From Terriglobales bacterium (lineage in GTDB: Bacteria; Acidobacteriota; Terriglobia; Terriglobales; Acidobacteriaceae), in contig DASSIZ010000069.1 in NCBI GenBank assembly GCA_035691485.1, positions 186,001 to 250,000 of the forward strand: DNA of 64,000 nt, written 5' to 3'. The position numbers and the translations under genes are program-made. A model generated the notes under the pieces. It ran no database searches, was not told where the DNA came from, and was given only the letters and a program-made list of their open reading frames with translations. Each line of letters begins with the position of its first letter. Within the stretch, counting starts at the first letter, position 1. Below are positions 8,978 through 17,426 of this stretch, in pieces.

Positions 8978-10825
8978 ATGCTCGATTTCCTGGGAGACCT
9001 TCGACGCACCCACACCTGCGGCGCTCTGCGCGCCAGCGAGGCCGGAACGCGCGTTGTGCTGATGGGGTGGGTGAACCGCCGGCGCGACTTCGGCAACCTG
9101 ATTTTTATCGACATTCGCGACCGCACCGGCATTACGCAGGTCGTTTTCGACCGCGAGCGCAGCCCCCGCTTGCACGACAAGGCCGCCGCTCTGCGCTCCG
9201 AGTACGTGATCGGGGTTGTCGGCGAGGTCAAGCAGCGCGACGCCGACACGGTGAACCGCAACATCCCAACCGGCGAAATCGAGGTCGTCGCCGAAGACCT
9301 GCTTCTGCTGAACGAGTCGAAGACCCCCCCGTTCTTGCCGGGGGAGACGACCCTGCCCAACGAGGAAGTGCGCCTGAAGTACCGCTATATCGACCTGCGG
9401 CGCACCGCCATGCAGGCCAACATCGAACTGCGGCACAAAGTCGCCATGGCGATCCGCGAATACCTGGCGGCACGGGGTTTCTTCGAGATCGAGACCCCGT
9501 TTCTCACCCGCTCCACGCCCGAGGGCGCGCGCGATTTCCTGGTCCCCAGCCGCGTCCATCCGGGCGAATTCTACGCCCTGCCGCAATCGCCGCAACTGTT
9601 CAAGCAGATCCTGATGATCTCCGGCTTCGACAAGTATTTTCAAATTGTCCGCTGCTTCCGCGACGAGGACTTGCGCGCCGATCGGCAACTCGAGTTCACA
9701 CAGATTGATTTGGAAATGAGCTTTCCCCAGCAGGAGCGCGTTTTCGAGGTCACCGAGGGCTTCCTGAAGGCGGGATTTGCGGCGGCGGGCGTCAACATCC
9801 CGACTCCGTTTCCGCAGATGACGTATGACCAGGCCATCCGCTTTTACGGCAGCGACAAGCCCGACCTGCGCCTGCCCGCCATGACCGACGTCCGCGCGGC
9901 GCTGCCGGCGGAAATGGCGTCGCAGTTGAAAGTCTCGCCTGACGCGCCGGTCGTGGCCATCCGCATTCCCAAGGTCGGGGAGCTTTCGCGCAAGGAGCGC
10001 GACGACATCAAGCCGCTGTTCGGCGCCCGTCCGGGCGCGCGGCTCTTCGAAGACTTCCATCGCCTGGAAAAGTCGTGGCCGCAAGCGATGGCCGAGGTCC
10101 GCCACCTGGCCGAGGCCGCGCCCGACGATTTGATCGTGCTGGTGGCGGGGCCGGAACGTCCTGGGGAACGCAAGTCGGAAGGCGGCGTCAAGCCGGAGGT
10201 CAAGCAGCACGACATGCCGGTATATACCGCTGCGGGCGCGCTGCGCGTGGCGCTGGGGCAGAAATACGCCGATAGGCACCATGCTTTTGCAGGTGCGCGC
10301 AACGATGCGGCGTCGTACCAATTTCTCTGGGTAACCGACTTCCCGATGTTCGAGTGGGACGAAGAAGGCCAGCGCTGGGCCGCGGCCCATCATCCGTTCA
10401 CTTCGCCGCACGAGCAGGACATGGACAAACTGGAGAGCGATCCGGCCTCGGTGCGCGCGCTGGCCTACGACGTGGTGCTGAACGGCACGGAGCTGGGCAG
10501 CGGCTCGATTCGTATTCACCGCCAGGATATCCAACAGACAATCTTCAAGGCCCTGGGCATGACACCCGACGAGGCGCAGGCGCGCTTTGGATTTTTCCTG
10601 GAAGCGCTCACCTACGGCACACCCCCGCACGGCGGGATCGCGCTCGGTCTCGACCGCATTGTCATGCTCCTGGCGGGCGTGGATTCTCTGCGCGAAGTCA
10701 TCCCCTTCCCCAAGACGGCCAAAGCTGTGGACCTCATGATGGATGCGCCCACTCCAGTGAGCAGCCAGCAATTACGCGAATTGAGCCTCGAGGTAAAAGC
10801 GAAGAAAGAGGGCGCGGGAGATTAG
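8978..10825 (+). CDS. aspS: Aspartyl-tRNA synthetase (bacterial type)
   Basis: A class IIb synthetase of 615 residues. The ATG at 8978 (MLDFLGDLRRTHTCG) was chosen because it matches the bacterial AspRS N-terminus; the open frame extends 66 bases further upstream without homology. It has an OB-fold anticodon domain (GWVNRRRDFGNLIFID, about 25-42) and motif 2 with FRDEDLRADRQLEFTQID. The bacterial GAD insertion spans about 290-420, and motif 3 is in GIALGLDRIVMLL. All catalytic motifs are intact. The residue after RRRD, implicated in discriminating from non-discriminating AspRS, is Phe, so it is unclear whether the enzyme also charges tRNA-Asn. Confidence 0.97.
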   Translation: MLDFLGDLRRTHTCGALRASEAGTRVVLMGWVNRRRDFGNLIFIDIRDRTGITQVVFDRERSPRLHDKAAALRSEYVIGVVGEVKQRDADTVNRNIPTGEIEVVAEDLLLLNESKTPPFLPGETTLPNEEVRLKYRYIDLRRTAMQANIELRHKVAMAIREYLAARGFFEIETPFLTRSTPEGARDFLVPSRVHPGEFYALPQSPQLFKQILMISGFDKYFQIVRCFRDEDLRADRQLEFTQIDLEMSFPQQERVFEVTEGFLKAGFAAAGVNIPTPFPQMTYDQAIRFYGSDKPDLRLPAMTDVRAALPAEMASQLKVSPDAPVVAIRIPKVGELSRKERDDIKPLFGARPGARLFEDFHRLEKSWPQAMAEVRHLAEAAPDDLIVLVAGPERPGERKSEGGVKPEVKQHDMPVYTAAGALRVALGQKYADRHHAFAGARNDAASYQFLWVTDFPMFEWDEEGQRWAAAHHPFTSPHEQDMDKLESDPASVRALAYDVVLNGTELGSGSIRIHRQDIQQTIFKALGMTPDEAQARFGFFLEALTYGTPPHGGIALGLDRIVMLLAGVDSLREVIPFPKTAKAVDLMMDAPTPVSSQQLRELSLEVKAKKEGAGD

Positions 10826-10850
10826 CTGCATCCTGCCCGCTTTTGCCAAT

Positions 10851-10866
10851 TACTACAGTAGTAGTA
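10851..10866. promoter_or_regulatory. BlaI/MecI/CopY-like operator 1
   Basis: The 16-mer TACTACAGTAGTAGTA differs at one position from the consensus TACTACAnnTGTAGTA bound by penicillinase-repressor (BlaI/MecI/CopY) family proteins. It lies between the convergent aspS and multicopper-oxidase genes, 26 bases after the aspS stop, where no start codon needs a promoter. Confidence 0.5.
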
Positions 10867-10937
10867 AAAACTATTTTCCGGCTTGGGCAATAAGACGCCG
10901 CGGATGGCGAGGCGGGTGGCGCGCCTTGAGGACATTT

Positions 10938-10953
10938 AACTACATAAGTAGTT
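10938..10953. promoter_or_regulatory. BlaI/MecI/CopY-like operator 2
   Basis: AACTACATAAGTAGTT has the core ACTACAnn-x-GTAGT of the same operator type and sits 71 bases after operator 1. Paired sites are usual at BlaI-regulated promoters. No BlaI or M56 peptidase gene is in the window. Confidence 0.45.
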
Positions 10954-10966
10954 TACGCCGCGGACG

Positions 10967-12877
10967 TCACCGCACAACGATGGCGGTCATCAGCTTCGCC
11001 TTGGTAACGGCATTTTCGACTTCTAGTGGGATTTCGCCCGACGCATCGCTTCGGAAAGTGAAATCGTAAGTCTCGCCCGAGGCAATGTGCAGTGTCGCGT
11101 CGCCGCTCTTGGCCAAACGAGCGGGAACAATGGCGCCGTCCTTGGCGAGAGGAGTCCAAGTCGCGGGCTTGTCCTTGGCGCCGAGGCGGAAGTTCGCCGG
11201 AAGATTCGGCGCCATGTTGATCAAGCGCAGCCGGTAGGACACGCCGCGGGTGAGCGCCAGCGGCTGCGGCTTTTCCATGCCGTTGATGGTAATGCGCTTG
11301 GCATCGAAGAACGGATCGCGCGAACCGATGACCAGCAGCTTGTCATGCTCGGCATCAAAGGTCTGCCCTGGCTCCAGCACGATAAGCGCTCCATAGATGC
11401 CGCCGGTAAGCTGGCCCGGGTCGGCCGCGTGGGTGTGATAAATGAAGGTTCCGGCCCGTGTGGGAGTGAAGCGAGCGACAAAGCTGCCGCCCGGCGGAAT
11501 GGCGGGCGTAACCTGGTCGCCGATGCCGCCGCCTATCACGCCGTCGTAATAGCTCTCCAGTTCGAGCCCGTGCCAATGAATAGCGGTGGCTGACTTGAGA
11601 CGGTTGAGAACGGTAATCTCGGTCAATTCGCCACGCGTGACCACGATCGGTGGCCCAACAGCCCCATCCGCGGAAACCGTCAACTTGTTTTTCTCGCGCA
11701 CGGAACAACTGAATCTGTTTTCGGCGGCTGCGGCCTCAGCGTTAGGTTCGACGATAAGGTCGAGTTTCCGAGCGGGCCGGTTCGAGACCGCCGGTGTTGC
11801 ACCCGGCCGCGACTTGATGTTGATTGCCAGAACCAGTCCAGCCATGTCGTGCATGCCTTCCATGGCGCCGGCATGGTTCGGGTGAGCGCCAGGGGCTGGC
11901 GGCTGCGGGTCGTACTGGCTGGGTATGGCGCGCGCGAATACGGGCAGGCGCTCGTCAGTCGACATGTGGAATTGGAAGTGACAATGAAACAGCCAGCGGC
12001 CGGCATTCTCAGGCGACCATTCCAGCATCATTGTGCCGCCTCCCTTGAGGTCCTGGGTAACCACGGATTGACGGTCGTCGCCCTCGAACTGCGTGTCCGA
12101 CTCCTCATTTCCCAGGCTTAGCAGCTTGTAGAAAGCGCCGTGCAGGTGCATGGGATGCTCGCCGAAGGCCGGATTGATGACGCGCCAGCGGATGGTGTCG
12201 CCTACCGTGTAATCCAGCGGTTCAGTAAAGGGAAATGACTTGCCATTGATGCTGACGACTTCGAAATCATCGTGCGTCACATCGGGCTTGACAAACATTG
12301 CGTTGAGGACGAACACGCGGTCAGAGACGACGGCGCCAAGCGGATCCACGATGAAGGCGCCGTTCAGTTGGGCGTCTTCAAAAATCGGCCGCGGCAGCGG
12401 CGGAAGTATCCCGTAAGCCACAGGAACCGTGGTGCGCGCCCAGTAAAAATACGTTCCGGGAACGCCGGCGGGAAAAGTACGCTCGCGAGTTTCGCCGGCG
12501 GGAACCTCGATTACATCTTTTGTGTCGCCCGGGTGAGTATGGAAACCGTGCACTGCTGCCGCGACCTTCAGCTTGTTGGTGAGAATCACGTGGACCGTGG
12601 TGCCTTGCGCGACGCGCAGCAGGGGCCCCGGAATCTGCGCCGGCTTGCCCGCCTCGCCGAAAGCCTGCACGTACAGCTTTGGGCCATCGTCAGCTTCGGG
12701 GTGCCAAGCGCCGCTGACAATCTGAAGATGAACGGTGAGGATGCCCGCTTCCATTGTGCCGGCGGACGTGCGGTTCTGGTTGGCGACAATGGGTAGCGGA
12801 CCATCGGACTGCGCCAGTGACGGCAGGGCGCACAGGCAAACGAGCACCGCGCAAAAGCGCAGGCGGATATTTTTCAA
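10967..12877 (-). CDS. Secreted multicopper oxidase with permuted copper-site order
   Basis: About 636 residues from a TTG at 12875-12877 preceded by GGGGTGAT; a TTG 57 bases upstream is less likely because it leaves the signal peptide internal. Residues 1-24 are a signal peptide ending in SLAQ. Copper ligands appear in an unusual order. First comes a weak HGFHTH site (about 110-115). Then come HPMHLHG (241-247) and HCHFQFHM (298-305), which normally close a multicopper oxidase. After a Met/His-rich linker (about 332-348) come HWHG (434-437) and HTH (481-483), which normally open one. A ligand-free cupredoxin domain ends the protein. It is a periplasmic oxidase, of metal ions or phenols; the substrate is not determinable. 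Confidence 0.85.
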   Translation of the reverse strand: MKNIRLRFCAVLVCLCALPSLAQSDGPLPIVANQNRTSAGTMEAGILTVHLQIVSGAWHPEADDGPKLYVQAFGEAGKPAQIPGPLLRVAQGTTVHVILTNKLKVAAAVHGFHTHPGDTKDVIEVPAGETRERTFPAGVPGTYFYWARTTVPVAYGILPPLPRPIFEDAQLNGAFIVDPLGAVVSDRVFVLNAMFVKPDVTHDDFEVVSINGKSFPFTEPLDYTVGDTIRWRVINPAFGEHPMHLHGAFYKLLSLGNEESDTQFEGDDRQSVVTQDLKGGGTMMLEWSPENAGRWLFHCHFQFHMSTDERLPVFARAIPSQYDPQPPAPGAHPNHAGAMEGMHDMAGLVLAINIKSRPGATPAVSNRPARKLDLIVEPNAEAAAAENRFSCSVREKNKLTVSADGAVGPPIVVTRGELTEITVLNRLKSATAIHWHGLELESYYDGVIGGGIGDQVTPAIPPGGSFVARFTPTRAGTFIYHTHAADPGQLTGGIYGALIVLEPGQTFDAEHDKLLVIGSRDPFFDAKRITINGMEKPQPLALTRGVSYRLRLINMAPNLPANFRLGAKDKPATWTPLAKDGAIVPARLAKSGDATLHIASGETYDFTFRSDASGEIPLEVENAVTKAKLMTAIVVR

Positions 12878-12957
12878 AGCGATCACCCCGGAAGTTGTTG
12901 GGCAATTATCACCGTTCCACAGAAGCAAAGGCAAGGCCCAAAGAGCCCGCCGGCGGC

Positions 12958-13467
12958 CTATTTCGAGTTAGCCAGGATACGCTCGATCTGTTGCAGGTGA
13001 TTCAGGTCGTGCCCGGCAAACATGCGAACGATGTGTTCCACCGTCTCTTTGCCGCGCTCCGAGTGGATTCCGTACTGTTGCCACTGGTCGGGAGTGAGCG
13101 TCTTCAGCAGCGCAAGGTTGGTTTCACGGAGAATGCGGAACTGCTCCACGCACTGGCGCGGATTGCGCTTGTCATAGTGGCCGCTGGTGACCCAGGAGTC
13201 CTGGTCGAACGCGACGATCGGGGTGCCCGGGGCGCCCAGGATCATGCGGATGCGAAACCCGCCGACGATTTCCGCGTCGGCCAAGTGGGCGACGATCTCT
13301 GCAACCGACCACTTGCCCGGAGCAGGACGCTTCCGCAATCGCGGCACGGAAATTCCCTTGATCAGGCGCGCCAGCTTGCGAGGCGTTGTTGCCTGCACGG
13401 TGAGAGGGTCTTTGCCCTCGACATTGCCGACAATACGGGCCGTATATTGCTGCGGCGTCTCGTTCAT
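12958..13467 (-). CDS. DinB-like four-helix metal-binding protein
   Basis: A 169-residue DinB/YfiT-like protein with the pattern KWSVAEIVAHLADAE (about 51-65) and HDLNHLQQIERI near the C-terminus. These supply the three histidines that hold a divalent metal in this helical-bundle superfamily. Relatives serve as thiol-dependent S-transferases or have no known role. The gene stands alone, downstream of the gas-vesicle cluster in the same direction and 36 bases past the stop of gvpG, so it may be carried on the same transcript. Nothing suggests a gas-vesicle function. Confidence 0.82.
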   Translation of the reverse strand: MNETPQQYTARIVGNVEGKDPLTVQATTPRKLARLIKGISVPRLRKRPAPGKWSVAEIVAHLADAEIVGGFRIRMILGAPGTPIVAFDQDSWVTSGHYDKRNPRQCVEQFRILRETNLALLKTLTPDQWQQYGIHSERGKETVEHIVRMFAGHDLNHLQQIERILANSK

Positions 13468-13503
13468 CGTGTCAGAGATTCCCAGGAATGACTGTAAGCC
13501 ATT

Positions 13504-13839
13504 CTATTTCTGCTGCTGGCCATACGTAAGGTTGACCGAGGCCCCCGAGCCTTCGGCGACCTTGCCGCTCAGCGGACCGCGCCCCTCTTCCGGAGCAACG
13601 CCCGCGAGTTCGCGCTTGCGGTTTTCGATGGCCCGCAACTCGCGCAAGATCTCGCCCTCGCGCTCGACGTATTCATCCTCCGCGATCTCGCCGGAATCGA
13701 GCAGCACCTGGAGTTCAAGCAGGCGCTCCTTCACCGGCGCGTCATCGGTGTATTGCTCCTCGGCAATGCGCTGCACGGTGCGCAGGATGAACTTGAACCC
13801 GGTGATCGGCGCGAGCAGAAGATCGTCAATGAAGAGCAT
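13504..13839 (-). CDS. gvpG: Gas vesicle protein GvpG
   Basis: A 111-residue GvpG homologue: a hydrophobic start (MLFIDDLLLAPITGFKFILRTV) followed by a charged helix rich in Glu and Arg (about 25-80). The protein then ends in a low-complexity tail. GvpG is an accessory protein thought to act with GvpF/L in loading or nucleating the GvpA shell and is not an abundant shell component. It is the last gene of the cluster, 99 bases after gvpL. The spacer before it holds short inverted words of the type TTGCCGAA, not a promoter. No strong ribosome-binding site precedes the ATG. Confidence 0.88.
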   Translation of the reverse strand: MLFIDDLLLAPITGFKFILRTVQRIAEEQYTDDAPVKERLLELQVLLDSGEIAEDEYVEREGEILRELRAIENRKRELAGVAPEEGRGPLSGKVAEGSGASVNLTYGQQQK

Positions 13840-13863
13840 GTTTGATCCAGCGGCATTACGTTA

Positions 13864-13935
13864 GGTTGCCGAATTGCCGAATTTGAGAATTGCCAAAATT
13901 GAATTCTGCATTGCGGCAGTTCGGCAATCCTGCAA
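13864..13935. repeat. Low-complexity inverted-word repeat between gvpL and gvpG
   Basis: The spacer is built from repeats of TTGCCGAA (13866-13873 and again ending at 13881) and its complement TTCGGCAA (13920-13927), with extra GAATT and TGCAAT words. It is AT-richer than its surroundings. The spacing is irregular, so it is not a CRISPR array. Confidence 0.55.
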
Positions 13936-13938
13936 TCC

Positions 13939-14862
13939 TCACGATCCCGTTCCTCTCTCCAGTTTCAAGCGGATGTTGACGAAGTTGTACGGCGGCCAAG
14001 GGCCAGTGTACTTGAAGTTCAAACGGTCGCCGAACTTGCGTGCAATTTTGTTCACCGCCTCGTCGAAGTCGGTTTCTTTCTCGCGGTCGATCAGGAAGGC
14101 GGCGTTCATGATCATCTTGTCGCCAATCGGCTTGTTGTCGCGCGAAGCGACGCACACGCTGCGCAGGGTGTCGTAAATCTCGCGGACGTACTGCGCCGAG
14201 CGCTCCACCATCGCCTTGTCAATCATGCGCCCCAGTTGCATGCGGGCGAGGTAGGTGGATTGCAGGTGTTTGCGCGTGATCTCATGATTGAAGCGGTGAA
14301 TTTCCTCGTCCTCGCGCTTCAGTTCCTCGATCACCTGGTCGCGGTCCCAGTTGACCTTCAATCCGAATTCCACCTTGCCGGCCATCTGCTTGAGCACATC
14401 TTTCAGGGAAACGTAAATGCTGCGCAGGACCTCGCGAATATCGTCGTCGGTGCGGAACACGGTGCCGAAACTCATGGGGATAATGGTGAACGCCTTCATC
14501 ACCGTCTCGATCACATGCTCGTGGGCGAGAGCGTTTTCCCGGGTCGGATCGAAAATGTAAACGTCGGTCTTGCTGACGACGGCAGCGATGTCGTTGTAGT
14601 GGATCGTGTACACCATCTCGCCGGTGCCGCCAATGCCCATTTTGCCGAAGTTGACCGCGTCGCGCGCTTCGATAATTCCGTAAACGTAGCGCCCGCCGAG
14701 ACCCGGCGCGGGCGCAGCTGCCGCCACTTCCGGACCACCGCGTTCTACCATGCGAGGCAGAGGCATCTCCGATATCTTGACGTGCACATCCTCGGTCGTG
14801 ACTTTCTCCGCCTTACGAGGCTTGGGAGCGGTGCGCACGCTTCCCGTCTTCTGTCTGTTCAT
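13939..14862 (-). CDS. gvpL: Gas vesicle protein GvpL/GvpF (copy with basic N-terminal extension)
   Basis: A 307-residue GvpL/GvpF protein. Residues 1-55 are a basic, proline-rich extension. The family domain starts at GRYVYGIIEARDAV and includes HEHVIETVMKAFTIIPMSFGTVF, a long charged helix region (about 150-215), and the closing hallmark FKYTGPWPPYNFVNIRL. This family is a minor gas-vesicle constituent needed for assembly, possibly as a GvpA chaperone. The ATG at 14862 follows GGAG by four bases. Its first 50 bases overlap the end of the response-regulator gene, a long overlap that suggests translational coupling. It is one of three divergent GvpF/L copies in the cluster. Confidence 0.9.
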   Translation of the reverse strand: MNRQKTGSVRTAPKPRKAEKVTTEDVHVKISEMPLPRMVERGGPEVAAAAPAPGLGGRYVYGIIEARDAVNFGKMGIGGTGEMVYTIHYNDIAAVVSKTDVYIFDPTRENALAHEHVIETVMKAFTIIPMSFGTVFRTDDDIREVLRSIYVSLKDVLKQMAGKVEFGLKVNWDRDQVIEELKREDEEIHRFNHEITRKHLQSTYLARMQLGRMIDKAMVERSAQYVREIYDTLRSVCVASRDNKPIGDKMIMNAAFLIDREKETDFDEAVNKIARKFGDRLNFKYTGPWPPYNFVNIRLKLERGTGS

Positions 14863-15235
14863 AGTTCTCCTTCAAGACCGTTGAAATCGTTTCCAGGAAC
14901 TGCTGAATCTCAATCGGCTTGTACAGAACATCGATGCCAAGCTGCTCTGCCTTCTGCGCGGCTTCTGAACTGGCGTAGCCGGTCAGCAGCACGCAGGGAA
15001 TCTCGGGGTTGGTCTGGCGAGCAAATTCCAGCACCTCGAACCCTGTATGCCCTTCTTCCAGCGACAAGTCGCAGAGCAGGAGATCGAATGCCGTCTTTTC
15101 GATCGCGGCAATCGCCTCCTTCGACGAAAGCACGGCGGTCGCCGCGTATCCGTGCTGCTCGAGCAAAACACGATAGGTGAATAGCACCGAGGCTTCGTCG
15201 TCCACCACCAGCACGGAATGTTTCCGCTTCTTCAT
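14813..15235 (-). CDS. Single-domain (CheY-like) response regulator
   Basis: A 140-residue receiver domain without an output domain. The ATG at 15235 follows AAGG; the open frame extends further upstream but overlaps the kinase gene and has no homology. The acidic pocket is Asp12/Asp13 (VLVVDDE), the phospho-acceptor is Asp56 (LCDLSL), and the conserved LTGY and KPI elements are present. With no DNA-binding part, it must act by protein contact or phosphotransfer. It lies 43 bases after the sensor kinase and overlaps gvpL, so a role in controlling gas-vesicle formation is inferred from position. Confidence 0.9.
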   Translation of the reverse strand: MKKRKHSVLVVDDEASVLFTYRVLLEQHGYAATAVLSSKEAIAAIEKTAFDLLLCDLSLEEGHTGFEVLEFARQTNPEIPCVLLTGYASSEAAQKAEQLGIDVLYKPIEIQQFLETISTVLKENYEQTEDGKRAHRSQAS

Positions 15236-15278
15236 ACCTTGGAACACCCACTGTGGCCGGTGAACAACCGGGTCCAGA

Positions 15279-17405
15279 TCAGCGTACGACCGGCAGTTCA
15301 AGCTTGAACGCGGTTCCCTTGCCTTCGCGACTGCGAACGCGGAGTTTGCCGCCATGATTCTCGATGATGCCTTTGACAATCCACAACCCGAGCCCGGTGC
15401 CCTTTTCGCCCTTGGTGCTGACGAAAGGTTCGAACATGGTCTGCAACAGATCGCGCGAGATGCCGCTACCGGTGTCGGCCACAAGAATGCGCACCCAGCC
15501 GTGAACGCCGTCGGGCACGGAAACATGACGGGTGCGGATTACCAGGTGGCCGCCCTTCGGCATGCTGTCCTTGGCATTGACCACCAGGTTCGAGAGCACC
15601 TGGCGGAACTGGTCGGCGGAGCCCACGATCGGCGGCAGCTTGCCCAGATCCACGCGCGCACGGATGCCGCTGCGCTCCAACTGGCGCGCGAACAAGGCAA
15701 TGGTGTCCTCGATCACGTTGTTGACGTCCATCGTGCCGACCTGGTCGGTGTTGCGATACAGGCCGAGCATTTGCCGGACGATGCGCGCCACCCGCTCGGT
15801 TTCGCTCTTCAGCACGGTGTAGATCGGCTGCGCCTTGGGTTTGACTTGCCCGTCGAGCAGGTAAATGGAATTCTTGATCGCTTCCATGGGGTTATTGATT
15901 TCATGGGCGATGGTGCCGGCCAGCCGGCCGGTAGCCGCAAACTTCTCGATTTCGAGCATGCGGCGCTCCACCTTCAGCTGTTCCAGCTTTTTCCAGGTGG
16001 AGAAGTCGCGCAGCACGGTGACGGTGTAGGAAACTTGGCCGCGCGCATCGTAGATCTTCCCTGAGCGCGCCTCGAAATCGACTTCCGTCTTCGTACTCGG
16101 GTTGTAGAGACGCAGTGGCTCTGTTCCCTTGTCGTCGAAGGAGAAGGTGAAGCGCGTGAGATAGGCATCGAGCTTGGCGTAATTCTTGAACTGGATCGGC
16201 TCGCGCGGAGCTTCGCCCACTCCGAACAGCTCCTTGGCGAGGGGATCGTAGAGCACGATCTTGGCGGCGCTATCGGCCACGACGATCGGGTCGCCAACGT
16301 TTTCGATGACCAAGTTCAGCCGGTCGCGGTCCTGGCGCACGACTTCTTCGGCCTGCATCAGCTTGTCGAGATTGGCGCGCACTTCCTGGTCGGCGCGACG
16401 CAAGTCCGTGACGTCGCGCATCACCGTGACCATGCCGGTGCGAATGCCTTCGCGGCTGTACGTTGGCGCGCATACCGCCTCGAACAGCACTTCTTCGCCC
16501 TCGCTCACGTCCACCAGCGTCAGGTCGCGGGAAGTATCGGTGCCGCTCACCGCCATCGAAGACAGCGCCGCCGAAAACAGCATGTTGTTTAATTCCACGG
16601 CCCGCATGCCGCCTTCGCTCACCTCTTCCGGGATCCGGAAGAAGCGCTCCGCCGCCTTGTTCTGCGTGACGACGCGGTGGTGCGTGTCGGTCAAGATCAC
16701 CGGGTCGGCCATGCTCTCCATTACCGTCTGCATCTGCGAGATGGTGGTATCCATGTCGCGCATCCGGTTGTAGTAGTGCTCGACCTTGAACAGGCGGGCC
16801 AGGTAGCGGTTGCCCAGTTCAATCAGCGCCTCGGCGTCCTTGAGCTGGCGCTCTGGCGTTTTCGACTTCAGCCCGACAATCACCATCGCGGCGTAGGCCC
16901 GCATGTCGCACGCGGAGCACACCTGCTCCTGCAACTGAAGCTTGCGCGGGTGGCGGAAATTTGCCACCGCCAGGCAATCGTGGCGGCGCTCTCGCTCTGC
17001 CTCCCAGCACAGGTTCTGGTTGCGATAGATCAGCGGATGGCAGTACAGGGCGGAGCCGCCGTTGACGTTGGTCAGCACCGCCGGCTTCATGCTGTGCAAC
17101 ACGGAAACCAGCGGGTTTTCACTGGCCCAAAGCGACGTCTCCAGCCCTTGGAGAAAAGCGGAAGAGCAGTTCAGAGCGGCGCCAGCGCGGACCTCACCAC
17201 TTTCGAAATCCACCGTCAGGCTGGCCGCACGCGGAAATCCGAGGGTAACGATTTCTTCCAGGAGGACGGGAAAGATTTCGTCAGCCCGTTCCGCGGCGAG
17301 CAGCCGCTGTGCGGCGCGGCTCCGGACCATCCGAGGCGCACGCGTCGACGGCTCCTGCTCCGCGGGCGCGGTGACAATGCGCATTTCCGGCGTGGCCATC
17401 CCCAT
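15279..17405 (-). CDS. Cys-rich GAF/PAS sensor histidine kinase in the gas-vesicle operon
   Basis: A soluble 708-residue kinase with no membrane span. The N-terminal region (about 30-200) looks GAF-like and holds six cysteines: Cys80, then Cys122, Cys133, Cys144 and the pair Cys163/Cys166 (CSAC). Two PAS domains follow (about 225-340 and 362-470), then the HisKA box with His501 (AHEINNPMEAIKNS). The ATPase domain has the N box around Asn610, a DTGSGI G1 box and a GTGLGLWIVKG G2 box. The cysteine pattern could bind an iron-sulfur cluster, heme or zinc and so sense oxygen or redox state; that is inference. It lies between gvpA and the response regulator on the same strand, so it is probably co-expressed with gvp genes. 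Confidence 0.92.
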   Translation of the reverse strand: MGMATPEMRIVTAPAEQEPSTRAPRMVRSRAAQRLLAAERADEIFPVLLEEIVTLGFPRAASLTVDFESGEVRAGAALNCSSAFLQGLETSLWASENPLVSVLHSMKPAVLTNVNGGSALYCHPLIYRNQNLCWEAERERRHDCLAVANFRHPRKLQLQEQVCSACDMRAYAAMVIVGLKSKTPERQLKDAEALIELGNRYLARLFKVEHYYNRMRDMDTTISQMQTVMESMADPVILTDTHHRVVTQNKAAERFFRIPEEVSEGGMRAVELNNMLFSAALSSMAVSGTDTSRDLTLVDVSEGEEVLFEAVCAPTYSREGIRTGMVTVMRDVTDLRRADQEVRANLDKLMQAEEVVRQDRDRLNLVIENVGDPIVVADSAAKIVLYDPLAKELFGVGEAPREPIQFKNYAKLDAYLTRFTFSFDDKGTEPLRLYNPSTKTEVDFEARSGKIYDARGQVSYTVTVLRDFSTWKKLEQLKVERRMLEIEKFAATGRLAGTIAHEINNPMEAIKNSIYLLDGQVKPKAQPIYTVLKSETERVARIVRQMLGLYRNTDQVGTMDVNNVIEDTIALFARQLERSGIRARVDLGKLPPIVGSADQFRQVLSNLVVNAKDSMPKGGHLVIRTRHVSVPDGVHGWVRILVADTGSGISRDLLQTMFEPFVSTKGEKGTGLGLWIVKGIIENHGGKLRVRSREGKGTAFKLELPVVR

Positions 17406-17426
17406 GGGTCCCCGACGTCAGGTTAG

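Noticed and set aside
8828-10771. A 647-codon minus-strand open frame opposite aspS
   Set aside because: aspS motifs on the plus strand are complete; the antisense peptide has no recognisable domain.
13864-13935. Possible CRISPR-like repeats between gvpL and gvpG
   Set aside because: Repeat words are only 8 bases, irregularly spaced and inverted; there are no spacers and no cas genes.
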